From: an uncultured delta proteobacterium
Lineage (GTDB): Bacteria > Desulfobacterota > WTBG01 > CAIYCZ01 > CAIRTM01
Direction of reading: 5' to 3'
DNA: 42,369 bases
Assembly: GCA_903881505.1 (NCBI GenBank)
Contig: CAIRTM010000064.1
Coordinates: 1-42,369, forward strand
Positions 16,329-25,803 of this stretch are shown one piece after another. Every line of letters starts with the position of its first letter. Within the stretch, counting starts at the first letter, position 1. The notes beneath the pieces were generated by a model. That model saw only the letters and a program-made list of their open reading frames with translations. It searched no databases and was not told where the DNA came from. The translations under genes were made by a program, and so were the position numbers.

Positions 16329-17846
16329 TCAGGGTGCCGCGCAGTGCAGCAGCAGATGCTCGACGCTGCAGTTCATGATATCCAGCAGCGGGCCCGGATA
16401 CAGCCCGACCCACACGACCGGCGCGGCCAGCACGGCCATCAAACACCATTCCCTGGCGCTCAAATCTCGTAAGGTTACGTAAAAACCGTCACCGGCATGC
16501 ACGGGCAGGCAGTACACGCCGTCGCAGTCTGCCCAGATCAGCTTCTGCAGCAGGCGCAGCATATAGGCCGCACCAAGCACCACGCCCGGCACCAGCAGCG
16601 CGGCGGCTGGGGGGCTCACACCGAAGGCGGCCAGCATGATAAGGAATTCTCCCACGAAACCGTTGGTGCCGGGAAATCCCATGGCCGCCAGGCCGAACAG
16701 CGCCATAAAAGCCACGAAGGCCGGCATGAGCATACTCAAGCCGGAATTGTTGTGTATCTCGCGGCTGCCGGTGCGTTCGTAGAGCATGCCGACGCCGATA
16801 AAAAGGGCCCCGGTAACCACGCCGTGGTTGATCATCTGAAGCAGTGCGCCCCTGATACCCTGGCTGCTGAACAGGAAAATGCCCAGGGTGGCGAATCCCA
16901 TGTGCGCCACGCTCGAATAGGCGATCAGACGCTTGATATCGGTCTGCGCCAGGGCCAGGCAGCCGCCCAGCACGATGGAGACAAGCGCAAGGCCGATCAT
17001 CACCGGCGCGCAGAAACGGGCCGCATCCGGGGCAATGGGCAGTGCCAGGCGCAGAAAGCCGTAGCAGCCCATTTTCAGAAGCAGGCTCGCAAGAATCACG
17101 CTGCCGGCCGTGGGCGCCTCCACATGCGCAACCGGCAGCCAGGTGTGAAACGGATACAGCGGGATCTTGATGGCGAAGGCCACGGCGCAGGAGATGAAAA
17201 TCAGCATCTGCAGAGGAAACGTCAGTTCCGCCGACATCAGCTCCGGAATAAAGAACGTGTCCGTCTGAACGTACAGCACGATAAGTGCCAGCAGCAGGAA
17301 CACGCTGCCCGCAAGGGTGTAGAGAAAAAACTTGATGGAGGCATAGTCCTTGCGCGGGCCGCCCCAGACCGCGATCAGCAGGTACATGGGAACGAGCATG
17401 CCTTCCCAGAAGATATAAAAGAGCACCGTGTTCAGGCTGATAAACACGCCGATCATGGCCGCCTCCATGAGCAGCAGCACAATAATGAATTCGGCCAGGC
17501 GGTCGCGGATGAAGTGCCAGGAGCACAGAATGCACAGAGGCATCATCAGCGTAGTCAGCAGCACCAGCAGTACGCTGATGCCGTCCACGCCGACAACATA
17601 GTTTAAATCAAGGGCCGGAATCCAGGCGCGCACCTCGGCAAACTGATAGCGCGCGCTCGTGCGGTCAAACAGCATATACAGCGGCAGGGATGCAAGGGCC
17701 GTCAAAACGGTGACGATCAGTCCCCAGATTCTCAGCGCAAGGTCATCCCGCAGCACATGGCATACAAGCGCGCCGACGAGCGGCATCAGCATGATGTAGC
17801 TTAAGACCGGATAGCCGGGGCTGTTAAAAAGCAGGTACTCTTCCAT
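16329..17846 (-). CDS. nuoM: NADH-quinone oxidoreductase subunit M (NuoM), antiporter-like
   Basis: This 505-residue multi-helix membrane protein has typical NuoM motifs: LNTVLFYIFWEGMLVPMYLL (TM5 Glu), HVEAPTAGSVILASLLLKMG (the loop and TM7 Lys), DIKRLIAYSSVAHMGFATLG, INHGVVTGALF, and the TM12 segment GFPGTNGFVGEFLIML. There a Glu replaces the Lys of NuoL and NuoN, a known NuoM trait. It begins 25 bases after the NuoL-like gene and ends 45 before nuoN. The ion-path residues are intact, so it should be a working pump subunit. It is unusual only in its setting, a cluster with no peripheral-arm genes. Confidence 0.92.
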   Translation of the reverse strand: MEEYLLFNSPGYPVLSYIMLMPLVGALVCHVLRDDLALRIWGLIVTVLTALASLPLYMLFDRTSARYQFAEVRAWIPALDLNYVVGVDGISVLLVLLTTLMMPLCILCSWHFIRDRLAEFIIVLLLMEAAMIGVFISLNTVLFYIFWEGMLVPMYLLIAVWGGPRKDYASIKFFLYTLAGSVFLLLALIVLYVQTDTFFIPELMSAELTFPLQMLIFISCAVAFAIKIPLYPFHTWLPVAHVEAPTAGSVILASLLLKMGCYGFLRLALPIAPDAARFCAPVMIGLALVSIVLGGCLALAQTDIKRLIAYSSVAHMGFATLGIFLFSSQGIRGALLQMINHGVVTGALFIGVGMLYERTGSREIHNNSGLSMLMPAFVAFMALFGLAAMGFPGTNGFVGEFLIMLAAFGVSPPAAALLVPGVVLGAAYMLRLLQKLIWADCDGVYCLPVHAGDGFYVTLRDLSAREWCLMAVLAAPVVWVGLYPGPLLDIMNCSVEHLLLHCAAP

Positions 17847-17871
17847 ATATTCCGTTCTCGATCCTGCAGAG

Positions 17872-19653
17872 TTAGTGCAGCATAACGATGATCAGCAGCA
17901 GAAAAAAGAAAATAACCGCCCCGCCGATATAGTGCTGGATCTTGCCCGTCTGGATCAGGCGCAGGGACTCTCCCAGAACCAGGGCTGCCATGGCGAGCCC
18001 GTCGACACATCCGTCGATGCCGCTGCGGTCAAAACGGGTGAGCGCGCCGGAGGCCTTCTGCAGCGGACCGAGGCCGGCACGCTGATACAGCTCGCCGACC
18101 CATTCATTCACGCGGCCGAGCGGCTCTGCGCACAGGCGCACCACAAGCCGTGCACCGCGCCGGTACAGCCAGTCAACATCCAGCAGGATGCCGGCTTTGG
18201 GAGCGAGAAAGCGGCGCATGACATAGAATCCGAGCGCGGCGGCGGCCAGCAGCTGCAAGGTGTGGCTGACGTGCGCCGGCGTATAGACCCGGCATGCCTG
18301 CCGATACGGCAGCAGGGCCTCGAGCAGGCCTGGAAACATGCCGACAGCGAGGCTCAATGCGGCGGTCAGGGCCATGGCCAGCAGCATGTTCCATGGCGGG
18401 TCGCTGACAGTCTGCTCAGCGCCGTCACCGGCCTTCGCAGTGCCGAACCAGATGAACAGGGGCAGCTTGATGCCCACCGACAAAAACGTGCCGACCGACG
18501 CCAGCATCAGCATCAGCTCGAGACCCGGCCGGTGGGCCTGCTCGAGCGCCGTGATCACGAGCGATTTGCTGACAAACCCGCTGGTAAGGGGCAGCCCTGA
18601 AATGGCCAGGGCGCCGACCGCGGTCAGGGCCAGGGTGCGAGGCATCCAGTGCCTGAGGCCTCCCAGTTCATGCAGCCCCGCCCGGCCGGTCTGCAGCACA
18701 ACCGCGCCGATTCCCATGAATAAAAGCCCCTTGTTGAGTATGTTGGAAAGCGCATGCGCGCAGGCCCCGTTTACCGCAAGGTCCGTGCCGATACCGATCG
18801 CGCACACCATGTAGCCCACCTGGCTGATGATGTGATAGGCCAGGATGCGGCGCGCGTCGGTTTCAATCACGGCATAGGCCACGCCGATCAGGGCCATGGC
18901 CGCGCCCAGGGGAGCGAGGATGTCAAGGCCCGCAAAACCGCGCGCCAGGACATACACGGCCGCCTTGGTGGTGAATGCACACAGGAAAATAGCGCCGCCG
19001 GGCGAGGCTTCCGGGTAGGCGTCCGCCACCCACGCATGCAGGGGCGGCACTGCCGCATTCAGCAGAAAACCGGTCAGCATCAGGATGTCGGCAGCGCTCA
19101 GGCCTCCTGCACCCAGCTGCTCAAAGGCAACCGAGCCTCCGCCGCGGCAGCGCAGTACGATGCCTGCCAGCAGCACCAGGGCTCCGGCTGCGTGCACCAG
19201 CACGTAGCGGAATCCGGCTGCCGCCGAGCGGGGGCTTCCGCCCCAGACCAGGAACACGGATGCGAAGGCCATCAATTCCCAGAACACATACAGGCTCAGC
19301 AAATCGCCCGCCAGCACCACGCCCGTGCAGCCGGCCGCATAGGCGAAGGCGGCCGCATGCTGCGTGCGCGAACGCACCTGCAGGCTGTACATCGCCGCCA
19401 GGGCGGCCATGGCGATAAAGCAGTAGAGAAAAACCCTTGCCAGGGAATCGGCGCGGCCCATCAGCAGGTCCATGCCGAGATAGCGCATATGGCCGAAGCG
19501 CTCGGGCAGCGCTCCGGCGGCTGCCAGGGCAGCGCACGGAGCGCCCAGCAGCAGCACCCGCTGAGCACCGGGACTGCGCACGCAGGCCAGCGCAATTGCT
19601 GCGCACAGAAACAGCACGGCAGGATGCAGCGCCAGCTCAGAGATCATCGTCAT
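17872..19653 (-). CDS. NuoL/MrpD-like proton-conducting membrane subunit
   Basis: This 593-residue antiporter-like subunit resembles both NuoL and Mrp/Hyf-type subunits. The ion-path residues are present: TM5 Glu in LLSLYVFWELMAFASVFLVW, TM7 Lys in FLCAFTTKAAVYVLARG, the RRILAYHIISQVGYMVCAIG segment and TM12 Lys in LPLTSGFVSKSLVI. The last 120 residues have the NuoL-like tail: VDWLYRRGARLVV, then LRLIQTGKIQHYIGGA and a final membrane helix. That could form the lateral helix that braces the other pump subunits. It starts 17 bases inside the upstream small gene. I name it NuoL/MrpD-like rather than nuoL because the N-terminal part is divergent and the next large subunit upstream is of the same family. 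Confidence 0.85.
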   Translation of the reverse strand: MTMISELALHPAVLFLCAAIALACVRSPGAQRVLLLGAPCAALAAAGALPERFGHMRYLGMDLLMGRADSLARVFLYCFIAMAALAAMYSLQVRSRTQHAAAFAYAAGCTGVVLAGDLLSLYVFWELMAFASVFLVWGGSPRSAAAGFRYVLVHAAGALVLLAGIVLRCRGGGSVAFEQLGAGGLSAADILMLTGFLLNAAVPPLHAWVADAYPEASPGGAIFLCAFTTKAAVYVLARGFAGLDILAPLGAAMALIGVAYAVIETDARRILAYHIISQVGYMVCAIGIGTDLAVNGACAHALSNILNKGLLFMGIGAVVLQTGRAGLHELGGLRHWMPRTLALTAVGALAISGLPLTSGFVSKSLVITALEQAHRPGLELMLMLASVGTFLSVGIKLPLFIWFGTAKAGDGAEQTVSDPPWNMLLAMALTAALSLAVGMFPGLLEALLPYRQACRVYTPAHVSHTLQLLAAAALGFYVMRRFLAPKAGILLDVDWLYRRGARLVVRLCAEPLGRVNEWVGELYQRAGLGPLQKASGALTRFDRSGIDGCVDGLAMAALVLGESLRLIQTGKIQHYIGGAVIFFFLLLIIVMLH

Positions 19654-19885
19654 AATACTTCTCCGGGCGTTTTAAAAAACGGGCGGCCAGCTTGCATGCG
19701 CCCGCAAGCGAAAAACAGCCCAGCAGCCCGAACAGCGACCAGAAGCCGGGAAAAGACAGCGGGCCCTCGGGCGCATGGCCGGCAGCTGCCGCAATGTCGG
19801 CGGCGGCACCGGCCAGCATGACCGCGACGAGAGGCGTCACCGTACGGGCTTTTTTTACGGTGCGCACGCGGGTGTCATGATTCAT
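19637..19885 (-). CDS. Small two-helix membrane protein inside the nuo cluster, unknown function
   Basis: This 82-residue protein has a basic N-terminus (RVRTVKKARTV), a first hydrophobic helix (about 17-36, TPLVAVMLAGAAADIAAAAG), a short loop, a second helix (about 47-67, FWSLFGLLGCFSLAGACKLA) and an acidic tail YYDDDL. It does not match NuoA, NuoK, MrpE, MrpF or MrpG in any way I can defend. Its ATG overlaps the stop of the upstream NuoL/MrpD-like gene (ATGA), and its last 17 bases overlap the start of the next one, so it is translated with them. This strongly suggests an accessory subunit of the membrane complex. It is a good candidate for a lineage-specific subunit. Confidence 0.72.
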   Translation of the reverse strand: MNHDTRVRTVKKARTVTPLVAVMLAGAAADIAAAAGHAPEGPLSFPGFWSLFGLLGCFSLAGACKLAARFLKRPEKYYDDDL

Positions 19886-21390
19886 GGCAGCACCCGGGTT
19901 GTGATCAGGTCGATGGCCGCGTGCGGCCGCAGGCCCAGCACGACGGAAAGCGCGGCCGTTGCCAGCAGCGCAGCCAGCATGAGCGCCGTCACCGGGCTGT
20001 TGCCGTGCGCGCAGGTAATCGGAGCATGCACGGCAGCACGCCCGTAAAACGCGCGCACGACAACCTCGGCAAAATATACCGTATTCAGCAGGCTGCTCAG
20101 CAGCAGCCCTGCCAGCAGGACAGCATTGTGTATCTCAAGCGTGCCCAGCGCCAGGTACCACTTGCTGACAAAGCCCCCCACGGGCGGAACGCCGATCATG
20201 CTGAGGGCCGCAATGCCGAAAGCGGCAAACACCCAGGGTATCTGGCGTCCCAGGCCGCCCATTTCGCGGATATCCTTTTTACCGGTCATCGCAAAAATTA
20301 CGCCCGCGCAGAAAAAAAGCGTGATTTTTGCGGCTGCATGCGCCGGCATGTGGAACAGCGCTCCGGTAATTCCGCCCGGCGACAGCAGGGCAACCCCCAG
20401 AACGATATAGGAAAGCTGGCTGACGGTCGAATACGCCAGACGGGCTTTCAAATCGGTCTTGGTCATGGCGATAAGCGAGGCGGCAAGAATTGTGAAAAGC
20501 GCCGCGTACGCTGTGGGCAGGCCGAGGCTCAGACGTGCAAGGAGATCGGTGCCGAACACCGAAAGCATGATCCGGCAGATGCAGAACACGCCGGCCTTCA
20601 CCACCACCACGGCATGCAGCAGCGCGCTCACCGGCGCCGGTGCGACCATGGCGGCCGGCAGCCATCCGTGCAGGGGCATGAGCGCCGCCTTGGCGATGCC
20701 CAGCACAAACAGCACGTAGCATATCCTCACCAGCACAGGCGGGGCCGCAGCGGGCAGCATACCGGCTGCGATGTCATGCAGATTAAAATCCAGGGTGCCG
20801 CACTGAGTATAGAGAATCGCCATGGCCGGCAGCAGGCAGGCTTTTGAAGCGAACATCAGGTAGACAATATATGTTCGCGCGCCCGCATAGCTTTTGGCAT
20901 CCTGATGATGAGCCACAAGAGGATAGGTGCTGATCGTGATGAGTTCATAAAAAAGATACAGCGTAAACAGGTTGCCCGCGCAGGCAGCGCCAAGGCCGCC
21001 GCAGAGGGAAACCGCATAAAAAAAATAGAACCGGCTCTGGGCATGCTCGCTCAGGGCGCGCATGTAGCCTATCGAATACAGCGCCGCCGCCGCCCACATC
21101 GCCGCGGCGGTGGCTGCGAACAGCAGGCCGACCCCGTCAAGGCAGAAACGCAGCGAGATGCCGGGGTAGAGCGTGCATACGGTCAGTTCGGGCAGCGCCC
21201 CCTGCATGAAGCCTGCGCCCGCGGCCAGCACCAGCGCAAGCGTCAGCAGCGATCCGGCCACGCACGCGCAGTCGCGCAGGACCGTGTGCGTGCCTGCTGC
21301 CAGCACGGCTGCGGCGGTCGCGAGCGGTACACACGGAACCAGGGCCATGATCGGCGTGCTGTACTGAAGGAACAGTCCCGTCCCCGTCAC
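19882..21390 (-). CDS. Monovalent cation/H+ antiporter subunit D-like (MrpD/NuoL-related) membrane subunit
   Basis: This 502-residue multi-helix protein is a second NuoL/MrpD-like antiporter subunit, beginning with a GTG that overlaps the nuoK stop (GTGA). Ion-path residues: TM5 Glu in LFTLYLFYELITISTYPLVA, TM7 Lys in LLHAVVVVKAGVFCICRI, the DLKARLAYSTVSQLSYIVLG motif and TM12 Lys in GVPPVGGFVSKWYLAL. It lacks the long lateral-helix tail of canonical NuoL and is closer in size to MrpD. Its presence brings the antiporter-like subunits in the cluster to four, where standard complex I has three (L, M, N). A fourth pumping site or a Na+/H+ antiport role are both possible. Confidence 0.83.
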   Translation of the reverse strand: MTGTGLFLQYSTPIMALVPCVPLATAAAVLAAGTHTVLRDCACVAGSLLTLALVLAAGAGFMQGALPELTVCTLYPGISLRFCLDGVGLLFAATAAAMWAAAALYSIGYMRALSEHAQSRFYFFYAVSLCGGLGAACAGNLFTLYLFYELITISTYPLVAHHQDAKSYAGARTYIVYLMFASKACLLPAMAILYTQCGTLDFNLHDIAAGMLPAAAPPVLVRICYVLFVLGIAKAALMPLHGWLPAAMVAPAPVSALLHAVVVVKAGVFCICRIMLSVFGTDLLARLSLGLPTAYAALFTILAASLIAMTKTDLKARLAYSTVSQLSYIVLGVALLSPGGITGALFHMPAHAAAKITLFFCAGVIFAMTGKKDIREMGGLGRQIPWVFAAFGIAALSMIGVPPVGGFVSKWYLALGTLEIHNAVLLAGLLLSSLLNTVYFAEVVVRAFYGRAAVHAPITCAHGNSPVTALMLAALLATAALSVVLGLRPHAAIDLITTRVLP

Positions 21391-21770
21391 AGATGATCCC
21401 CCGGCCCGCCCGCTGCGAACGCATCATCGTCGGCGTCAGATTTCCGTCCGGGAATCTCCTCCTGCAGTTCGTTGAGCTGAATCGGATCAATCGTTTTGAA
21501 CTGCCGGTACACCGCCAGGATAAAGCTGACGCCGATTGCCGTTTCCGCTGCGGCGATTCCCATGATGATCAGGGTGAACACCTGGCCCACGGCCGGTTCC
21601 GGTGCCAGGAAGCGGTTGAACGCCATAAAATTAAGGCCGGCCCCGGCCAGGATGAGCTCGGCCGAAATCAGCATGCCGATAAAACTGCGGCGCTGCACAA
21701 CCCCGTAGACGCCGATAATCAGCAGAAAGGCCGCCACCACCAGATAGGTCTTCAGATCCTGCGAAAGCAT
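21387..21770 (-). CDS. nuoK: NADH-quinone oxidoreductase subunit K (NuoK), long form
   Basis: This 127-residue protein has three transmembrane helices and the two membrane-embedded glutamates typical of NuoK: in MLISAELILAGAGLNFMAF (second helix) and IAAAETAIGVSFILAVYRQ (third helix). The family norm is about 100 residues; here an extra hydrophilic, acidic tail of about 25 residues follows (IPGRKSDADDD and on). MrpC is a homologue, but the NuoJ neighbour favours NuoK. The start shares bases with the nuoJ stop (TGATG), and the end overlaps the next gene by 4 bases, so translation is coupled throughout. Confidence 0.87.
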   Translation of the reverse strand: MLSQDLKTYLVVAAFLLIIGVYGVVQRRSFIGMLISAELILAGAGLNFMAFNRFLAPEPAVGQVFTLIIMGIAAAETAIGVSFILAVYRQFKTIDPIQLNELQEEIPGRKSDADDDAFAAGGPGDHL

Positions 21771-22288
21771 CAGCGCGGGTCCTCCTTGACCGTTACCACG
21801 ATAATCGCGCCGATAATGGCGATCAGCAGCAGCACCGAGATCAACTCGAAGGCCAGCCCGTAGCGCTCAAGCAGCTGGCGCCCCACCGCCGCCAGTGAAA
21901 AGTCGCGCGCCGCATCAGGCGAGGCCGGCCAGACGGTTCGGCCCACGGCACCGCGCAGCAAAATGACTGCGGCGATACAGGCCGGCACGGCCAGCAGCAG
22001 GTTCTGGCTGCGGATGCCCTGCTCGGCCACCTGGCGCGGCGTATATCCCACCATGATGCCGAACACCAGCACAATGCAGATAGCGCCGAGATAGATCAGT
22101 ATCTGCATCATGCAGAGAAAAAGGCTGCCCAGGAACATGAACAGTCCCGCTATGCCCAGAAAGGCCAGCGCCGCCCCGAGCACGGTATACATCAGAATCT
22201 GCGTGCGCACCGCCAGGACGCCGCCGGCAACGGTCAGGGCGATAAACGCATAAAAAACAGCCTCAAGAAACACATCGGTCAATCCCAT
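21770..22288 (-). CDS. nuoJ: NADH-quinone oxidoreductase subunit J (NuoJ)
   Basis: This 172-residue membrane protein has five hydrophobic helices and the NuoJ pattern AVRTQILMYTVLGAALAFLGIAGLF, then MMQILIYLGAICIVLVFGIMV (the helix with the pi-bulge in known structures) and a final IIGAIIVVTVKEDPR. It is the first gene of the membrane-arm cluster. I chose the ATG at 22288 because GAGG lies six bases upstream on the minus strand; an earlier in-frame start at 22324 adds 12 hydrophilic residues without a better site. The 72 bases back to the kinase gene show no promoter I can defend, so read-through from the signalling genes is possible. Confidence 0.88.
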   Translation of the reverse strand: MGLTDVFLEAVFYAFIALTVAGGVLAVRTQILMYTVLGAALAFLGIAGLFMFLGSLFLCMMQILIYLGAICIVLVFGIMVGYTPRQVAEQGIRSQNLLLAVPACIAAVILLRGAVGRTVWPASPDAARDFSLAAVGRQLLERYGLAFELISVLLLIAIIGAIIVVTVKEDPR

Positions 22289-22360
22289 GATAGACCTCGC
22301 GCCGGCTCTGCCGTCACATGGCACATGCGGCTCCCCGGACAGCAGCGGCAGGAACGCGGT

Positions 22361-25351
22361 TCAATATCTGCCTTCAAGGCGCCTGCGCGCCATATTGACA
22401 ACGTCCATGATATGCGAAACCTGAAAGGGCTTGTTCAGGACAAAATCGATACGGTACTTCTCGATATTCTCCTGTTCGTAGTGGACATCCCAGCCCGTTA
22501 CCAGCGCAACCAGTACCTGGGCGCGGATGCGCTTGACTTCGCGGGCCACGTCCCAGCCGGACATTCCCGGCATGCCCAGATCGGTGAATACAAGGTCGAA
22601 CGGCTCTGCGCGAAACAGCTCAAGGCCTTCGGAGCCGTCAAGGGCGCTCTCCACACGATGGCCTTCGCCGGCCAGCATGTCGGCCAGCACATCGCGCACA
22701 TCCTCATCATCATCGATAACCAGCACGCGCAGCCTGGCGCCGGTCCCTGCGGGTGGGGTATCGCTGCGCAGGCGCTCCTGTATCCGGCCAAGCGGCAGCA
22801 CGACCGTCAGGGTCGTACCGCGGCCTTCCTCGCTCACAGCGCTGATGGATCCCCTGTGGCGCCTGATAATGCCGTAGGAAACGCTCATGCCGAGCCCGGT
22901 CGAGCGGGGGCCCTTGGTGGTGAAGAAAGGATCGAAAATGCGGTCGATGATCGACGGCGCAATCCCGATGCCCGTGTCCTGCACCGTGACCGTCGCCGCT
23001 GCCCCGTCGCACGCGGCGGCAAAGTAGAGGGTGCCGCCCCGGGGCATCGCGTCAAGGCTGTTATTGATGAGGTTGGTAAACACCTCGCGCAGCTCGGCCG
23101 CATTGCCCATGACCGGCACCGGGGCGCTGATCGTGTTCTCGATACGGTAGCGCAGCCCTTTCAGCTCAGCGTCATCCTTCCAGCGCACGCGGGTGTAATC
23201 AAGCGCTCCGCTGATAACGTCGGCCAGATCAACCGATGAGGAAAAACGCTGGCTTCTGCCGGCGCGCGAAAAGTCCTGGATACGGCGTACGGTTTCGGCT
23301 CCGTCCAGGGCCGCGCTCTCGATCACGGAAAGCCCCTTTTCAATCTCGGCCGGCCGTTCAGCGCCGGCCTGCTGCAGAACCGCGCCGATCATGCGCTTTA
23401 AAAGCTGTGCGCGCCCCAGAATCGCCGTCAGCACATTGTTGAAATCGTGCGCCACGCCGCTGGCCATTTCGCCGAGGGACTTTAATTTCTCGGTCTGCAG
23501 CAGCCTGTGTTCAATGGCGCGCCGCTCGGTTATATCGCGCACCGCCGCCACAGCTCCCGTGGCGTTGCCGTCGCGGTCGCGCAGAAAGGTGACATTGATT
23601 TCAACCGGCAGGCGGGATCCGTCCTTGCGGCACCAGTCCGTTTCCCAGTTCTGCACCGAACCCTCACGGCGCAGCAGCGCGGCCATTTCGAGCCCCTGAC
23701 GGCGGTAGTCGCCGCCTCCCGGAAAAAAATCAAGCGCCGAACGGCCGATCATTTCCCGCTCATCATAGCCCAGCATTTTTTCGATCGTGCTGTTGACCCG
23801 CAGTATCCGCCCGTCGGTATCGCTGACAACGATACCGTCATTGGTTGTCCTGAAGACATTTTCAAGAAATTCGCGGGCTTCGCGCTGCTGCTCGTTCAGC
23901 GCCACCAGGTCCGCCTCGGCCTTTTTGCGCTCCGTTATGTCGCGCACGATGAAGGCGCGCATGGTATCCTGCCCTGTGCCCCAGCGCGTTATTGAAAACT
24001 CGAGCGGAAAAAGGCCGCCGTTTTTCCTCTGCCCCATGCCCTCGGAAGTTGCCTGCATGCCGGGCATGGTATCGCGTGTGTCCATGGTCGCCAGCATGTC
24101 TGCGTGCAGCGGACGGTCTGCTTCCGGAACAAGCATGACTACCGGCCGGCCGAGGATTTCACCCGGGCGGTAGCCGTAAATCCTTTCAGCGCCCTGGTTC
24201 CAGAAGACAATATCGCCCCGCGCGTCGATAATAACGATTGCTTCATTGGCGAGCTGCACCACGGCGCGGAAGCGCTCTTCGCTCTCGCGCAGGGCCTGCT
24301 CGCCTGATCGCAGCTGGCGGTTGACGGCCTGCAGCTGCTCATTGGATGCGATAAGCTGCTGGTTCGCGGCCCGCAGCTCCTGCTCACGGGCCTGCAGTTG
24401 CGCGGTTTTGGCCTGCACCATCTCATGGAGGCGCGCGCGATGCTGTTCAAGTTCCTGCTCAATCACCCGTCTGCTGCTGATGTCGCGGATGATGGCCATG
24501 GCGCCGACTGTTTTCCCGTCCTCTCCGTGCAGCACGACGATATTGCCCTCGACCGGAACGAGCTGCCTGTCTTTGCGGACAAGGTAGTATTCCCATCCGG
24601 CTATGCGGCCTGTTTCGGATATCTCCCGCTGCAATGTCCGGGACTCGGCAATAGAGGCATCGTCAACCGTAAATGTCTGCCCGATGATGCTTCGGTATTC
24701 ACCGGGTTCAAGATGCGTGAGCAGAGCATGATTCTGGCCGATCAGCTCCTCCCGGCTGTAGCCGCTCAGTTCAAGCACGGCCCGGTTGACCCGCACGATG
24801 CTGCCGCCCTCGCCGGACACGACAATGCTGTCAACTGAGCTCTCAAAGACATTATCGGCAAAGCGCATCATCTCACGCAGCTGCTCCTCGGCGCTGCGGC
24901 GCTCCTCAACCTCGCCGCTGAGATCGCTGACGGTGCGCTGCAGACGCTGCTGCAGCCTGCGCATGTGGCCGACCAGCAGGGCGATGCCGATCAGGGAAGC
25001 GGTGCCCGGGATAAGGGCGCCCCGGACAACGACATGTTCCTGCCAGTCAATCCCGAAAGCCATGCACAGGGCGCTGTTGGCGGCAACGCTCAGCAGCGCC
25101 GCCAGCACGCCCCAAGGCATGCCGAACAGCCAGGCCGCAGCCACGACCGGGATAACGACAACAAGGGTCATGCCCCTGCCCACCAGCACATGCATCAGGT
25201 AAAAAATACCGGCATACGCCAGCAGGGCTGCTGTCATCACAACCGCGGGTTTTCTGAGGAACGGGGGCATGAACGAACGGCTCACGCCGGATATGCCGAT
25301 GCTTTCGCGGACCTTTGCGTCCGGCTGGGGCTTTGATGCGGGCGTGCTCAT
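22361..25351 (-). CDS. Membrane-bound hybrid sensor histidine kinase with three PAS domains and a C-terminal receiver
   Basis: This 996-residue inner-membrane signal protein has, in order: a hydrophobic N-terminal region (about 35-127, four or so helices, possibly an integral-membrane sensor); PAS1 (about 165-290, ending [12 protein letters not shown]); a long Gln/Glu-rich coiled coil (about 295-355); PAS2 (about 358-480, [13 protein letters not shown]); PAS3 (about 495-620, [13 protein letters not shown]); a HisKA domain with the phospho-acceptor in [16 protein letters not shown]; and an HATPase domain with the N-box [18 protein letters not shown] and [11 protein letters not shown]. It ends with a receiver (about 875-996) whose acceptor Asp is in [17 protein letters not shown] overlaps the upstream receiver gene by 4 bases, so they are co-translated. 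The stimulus is unknown; PAS domains suggest redox or small-ligand sensing. Confidence 0.9.
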   Translation of the reverse strand: MSTPASKPQPDAKVRESIGISGVSRSFMPPFLRKPAVVMTAALLAYAGIFYLMHVLVGRGMTLVVVIPVVAAAWLFGMPWGVLAALLSVAANSALCMAFGIDWQEHVVVRGALIPGTASLIGIALLVGHMRRLQQRLQRTVSDLSGEVEERRSAEEQLREMMRFADNVFESSVDSIVVSGEGGSIVRVNRAVLELSGYSREELIGQNHALLTHLEPGEYRSIIGQTFTVDDASIAESRTLQREISETGRIAGWEYYLVRKDRQLVPVEGNIVVLHGEDGKTVGAMAIIRDISSRRVIEQELEQHRARLHEMVQAKTAQLQAREQELRAANQQLIASNEQLQAVNRQLRSGEQALRESEERFRAVVQLANEAIVIIDARGDIVFWNQGAERIYGYRPGEILGRPVVMLVPEADRPLHADMLATMDTRDTMPGMQATSEGMGQRKNGGLFPLEFSITRWGTGQDTMRAFIVRDITERKKAEADLVALNEQQREAREFLENVFRTTNDGIVVSDTDGRILRVNSTIEKMLGYDEREMIGRSALDFFPGGGDYRRQGLEMAALLRREGSVQNWETDWCRKDGSRLPVEINVTFLRDRDGNATGAVAAVRDITERRAIEHRLLQTEKLKSLGEMASGVAHDFNNVLTAILGRAQLLKRMIGAVLQQAGAERPAEIEKGLSVIESAALDGAETVRRIQDFSRAGRSQRFSSSVDLADVISGALDYTRVRWKDDAELKGLRYRIENTISAPVPVMGNAAELREVFTNLINNSLDAMPRGGTLYFAAACDGAAATVTVQDTGIGIAPSIIDRIFDPFFTTKGPRSTGLGMSVSYGIIRRHRGSISAVSEEGRGTTLTVVLPLGRIQERLRSDTPPAGTGARLRVLVIDDDEDVRDVLADMLAGEGHRVESALDGSEGLELFRAEPFDLVFTDLGMPGMSGWDVAREVKRIRAQVLVALVTGWDVHYEQENIEKYRIDFVLNKPFQVSHIMDVVNMARRRLEGRY

Positions 25352-25731
25352 GCGTCCCGGGCAAGGATAGTACGTATTTTTTGATCGAGCACGGCCACGC
25401 TGAAGGGTTTGAGCACATAGTCGCTCACCCCGGCCTGCACCGCCTCAAGCACTCTGGTTTTTTCGGCCTCGCCGGTCATGAAAAGGACCGGAATCTCCTG
25501 CAGGTCGGCGTCGGATCGTACGGCCCGCAGCAGATCGATGCCGTCCATGCCGGGCATATCAAGGTCGGTGATAACCAGCCCGACCGGGGTTGAACGGATC
25601 ATAGAGAGGGCCGTGTGGCCGTCAGGCGCTTCCAGCACGCGGTTGAACCCGAGATGCTTCAGGATACTGCGCACGGACATGCGCATCGCCTCCAGATCAT
25701 CGACAACGAGTATGCTGATATCCATGTTCAC
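25348..25731 (-). CDS. Single-domain response regulator (CheY-like receiver)
   Basis: The 127 residues form one receiver domain with all key positions: the acidic pair in ILVVDDLEAM, the phospho-acceptor Asp in LVITDLDMPGMDG, the switch Thr in VLFMTGEAEK and the Lys in YVLKPFS. No output domain is attached, so it works through protein contacts or as a phosphate carrier to the hybrid kinase encoded next (4-base overlap). It starts 73 bases after lpxA; no promoter is clear in that gap. A GGGGGTT stretch precedes the ATG at a workable distance. Confidence 0.9.
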   Translation of the reverse strand: MNMDISILVVDDLEAMRMSVRSILKHLGFNRVLEAPDGHTALSMIRSTPVGLVITDLDMPGMDGIDLLRAVRSDADLQEIPVLFMTGEAEKTRVLEAVQAGVSDYVLKPFSVAVLDQKIRTILARDA

Positions 25732-25803
25732 GGCAACCCCCGTTTGCGGTCACTGGCGCAGGTTTCTGCGGCCATACGCCTGCAGCGTTGCGTCCGGGCC
25801 GGC

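Noticed and set aside
16497-17606. 369-residue plus-strand open frame
   Set aside because: Antisense to nuoM; very His/Gln-rich, typical of the reverse complement of membrane-protein codons.
18754-19821. 355-residue plus-strand open frame
   Set aside because: Antisense to the NuoL-like gene and the small membrane gene, with biased Arg/Gln/His composition and no family signal.
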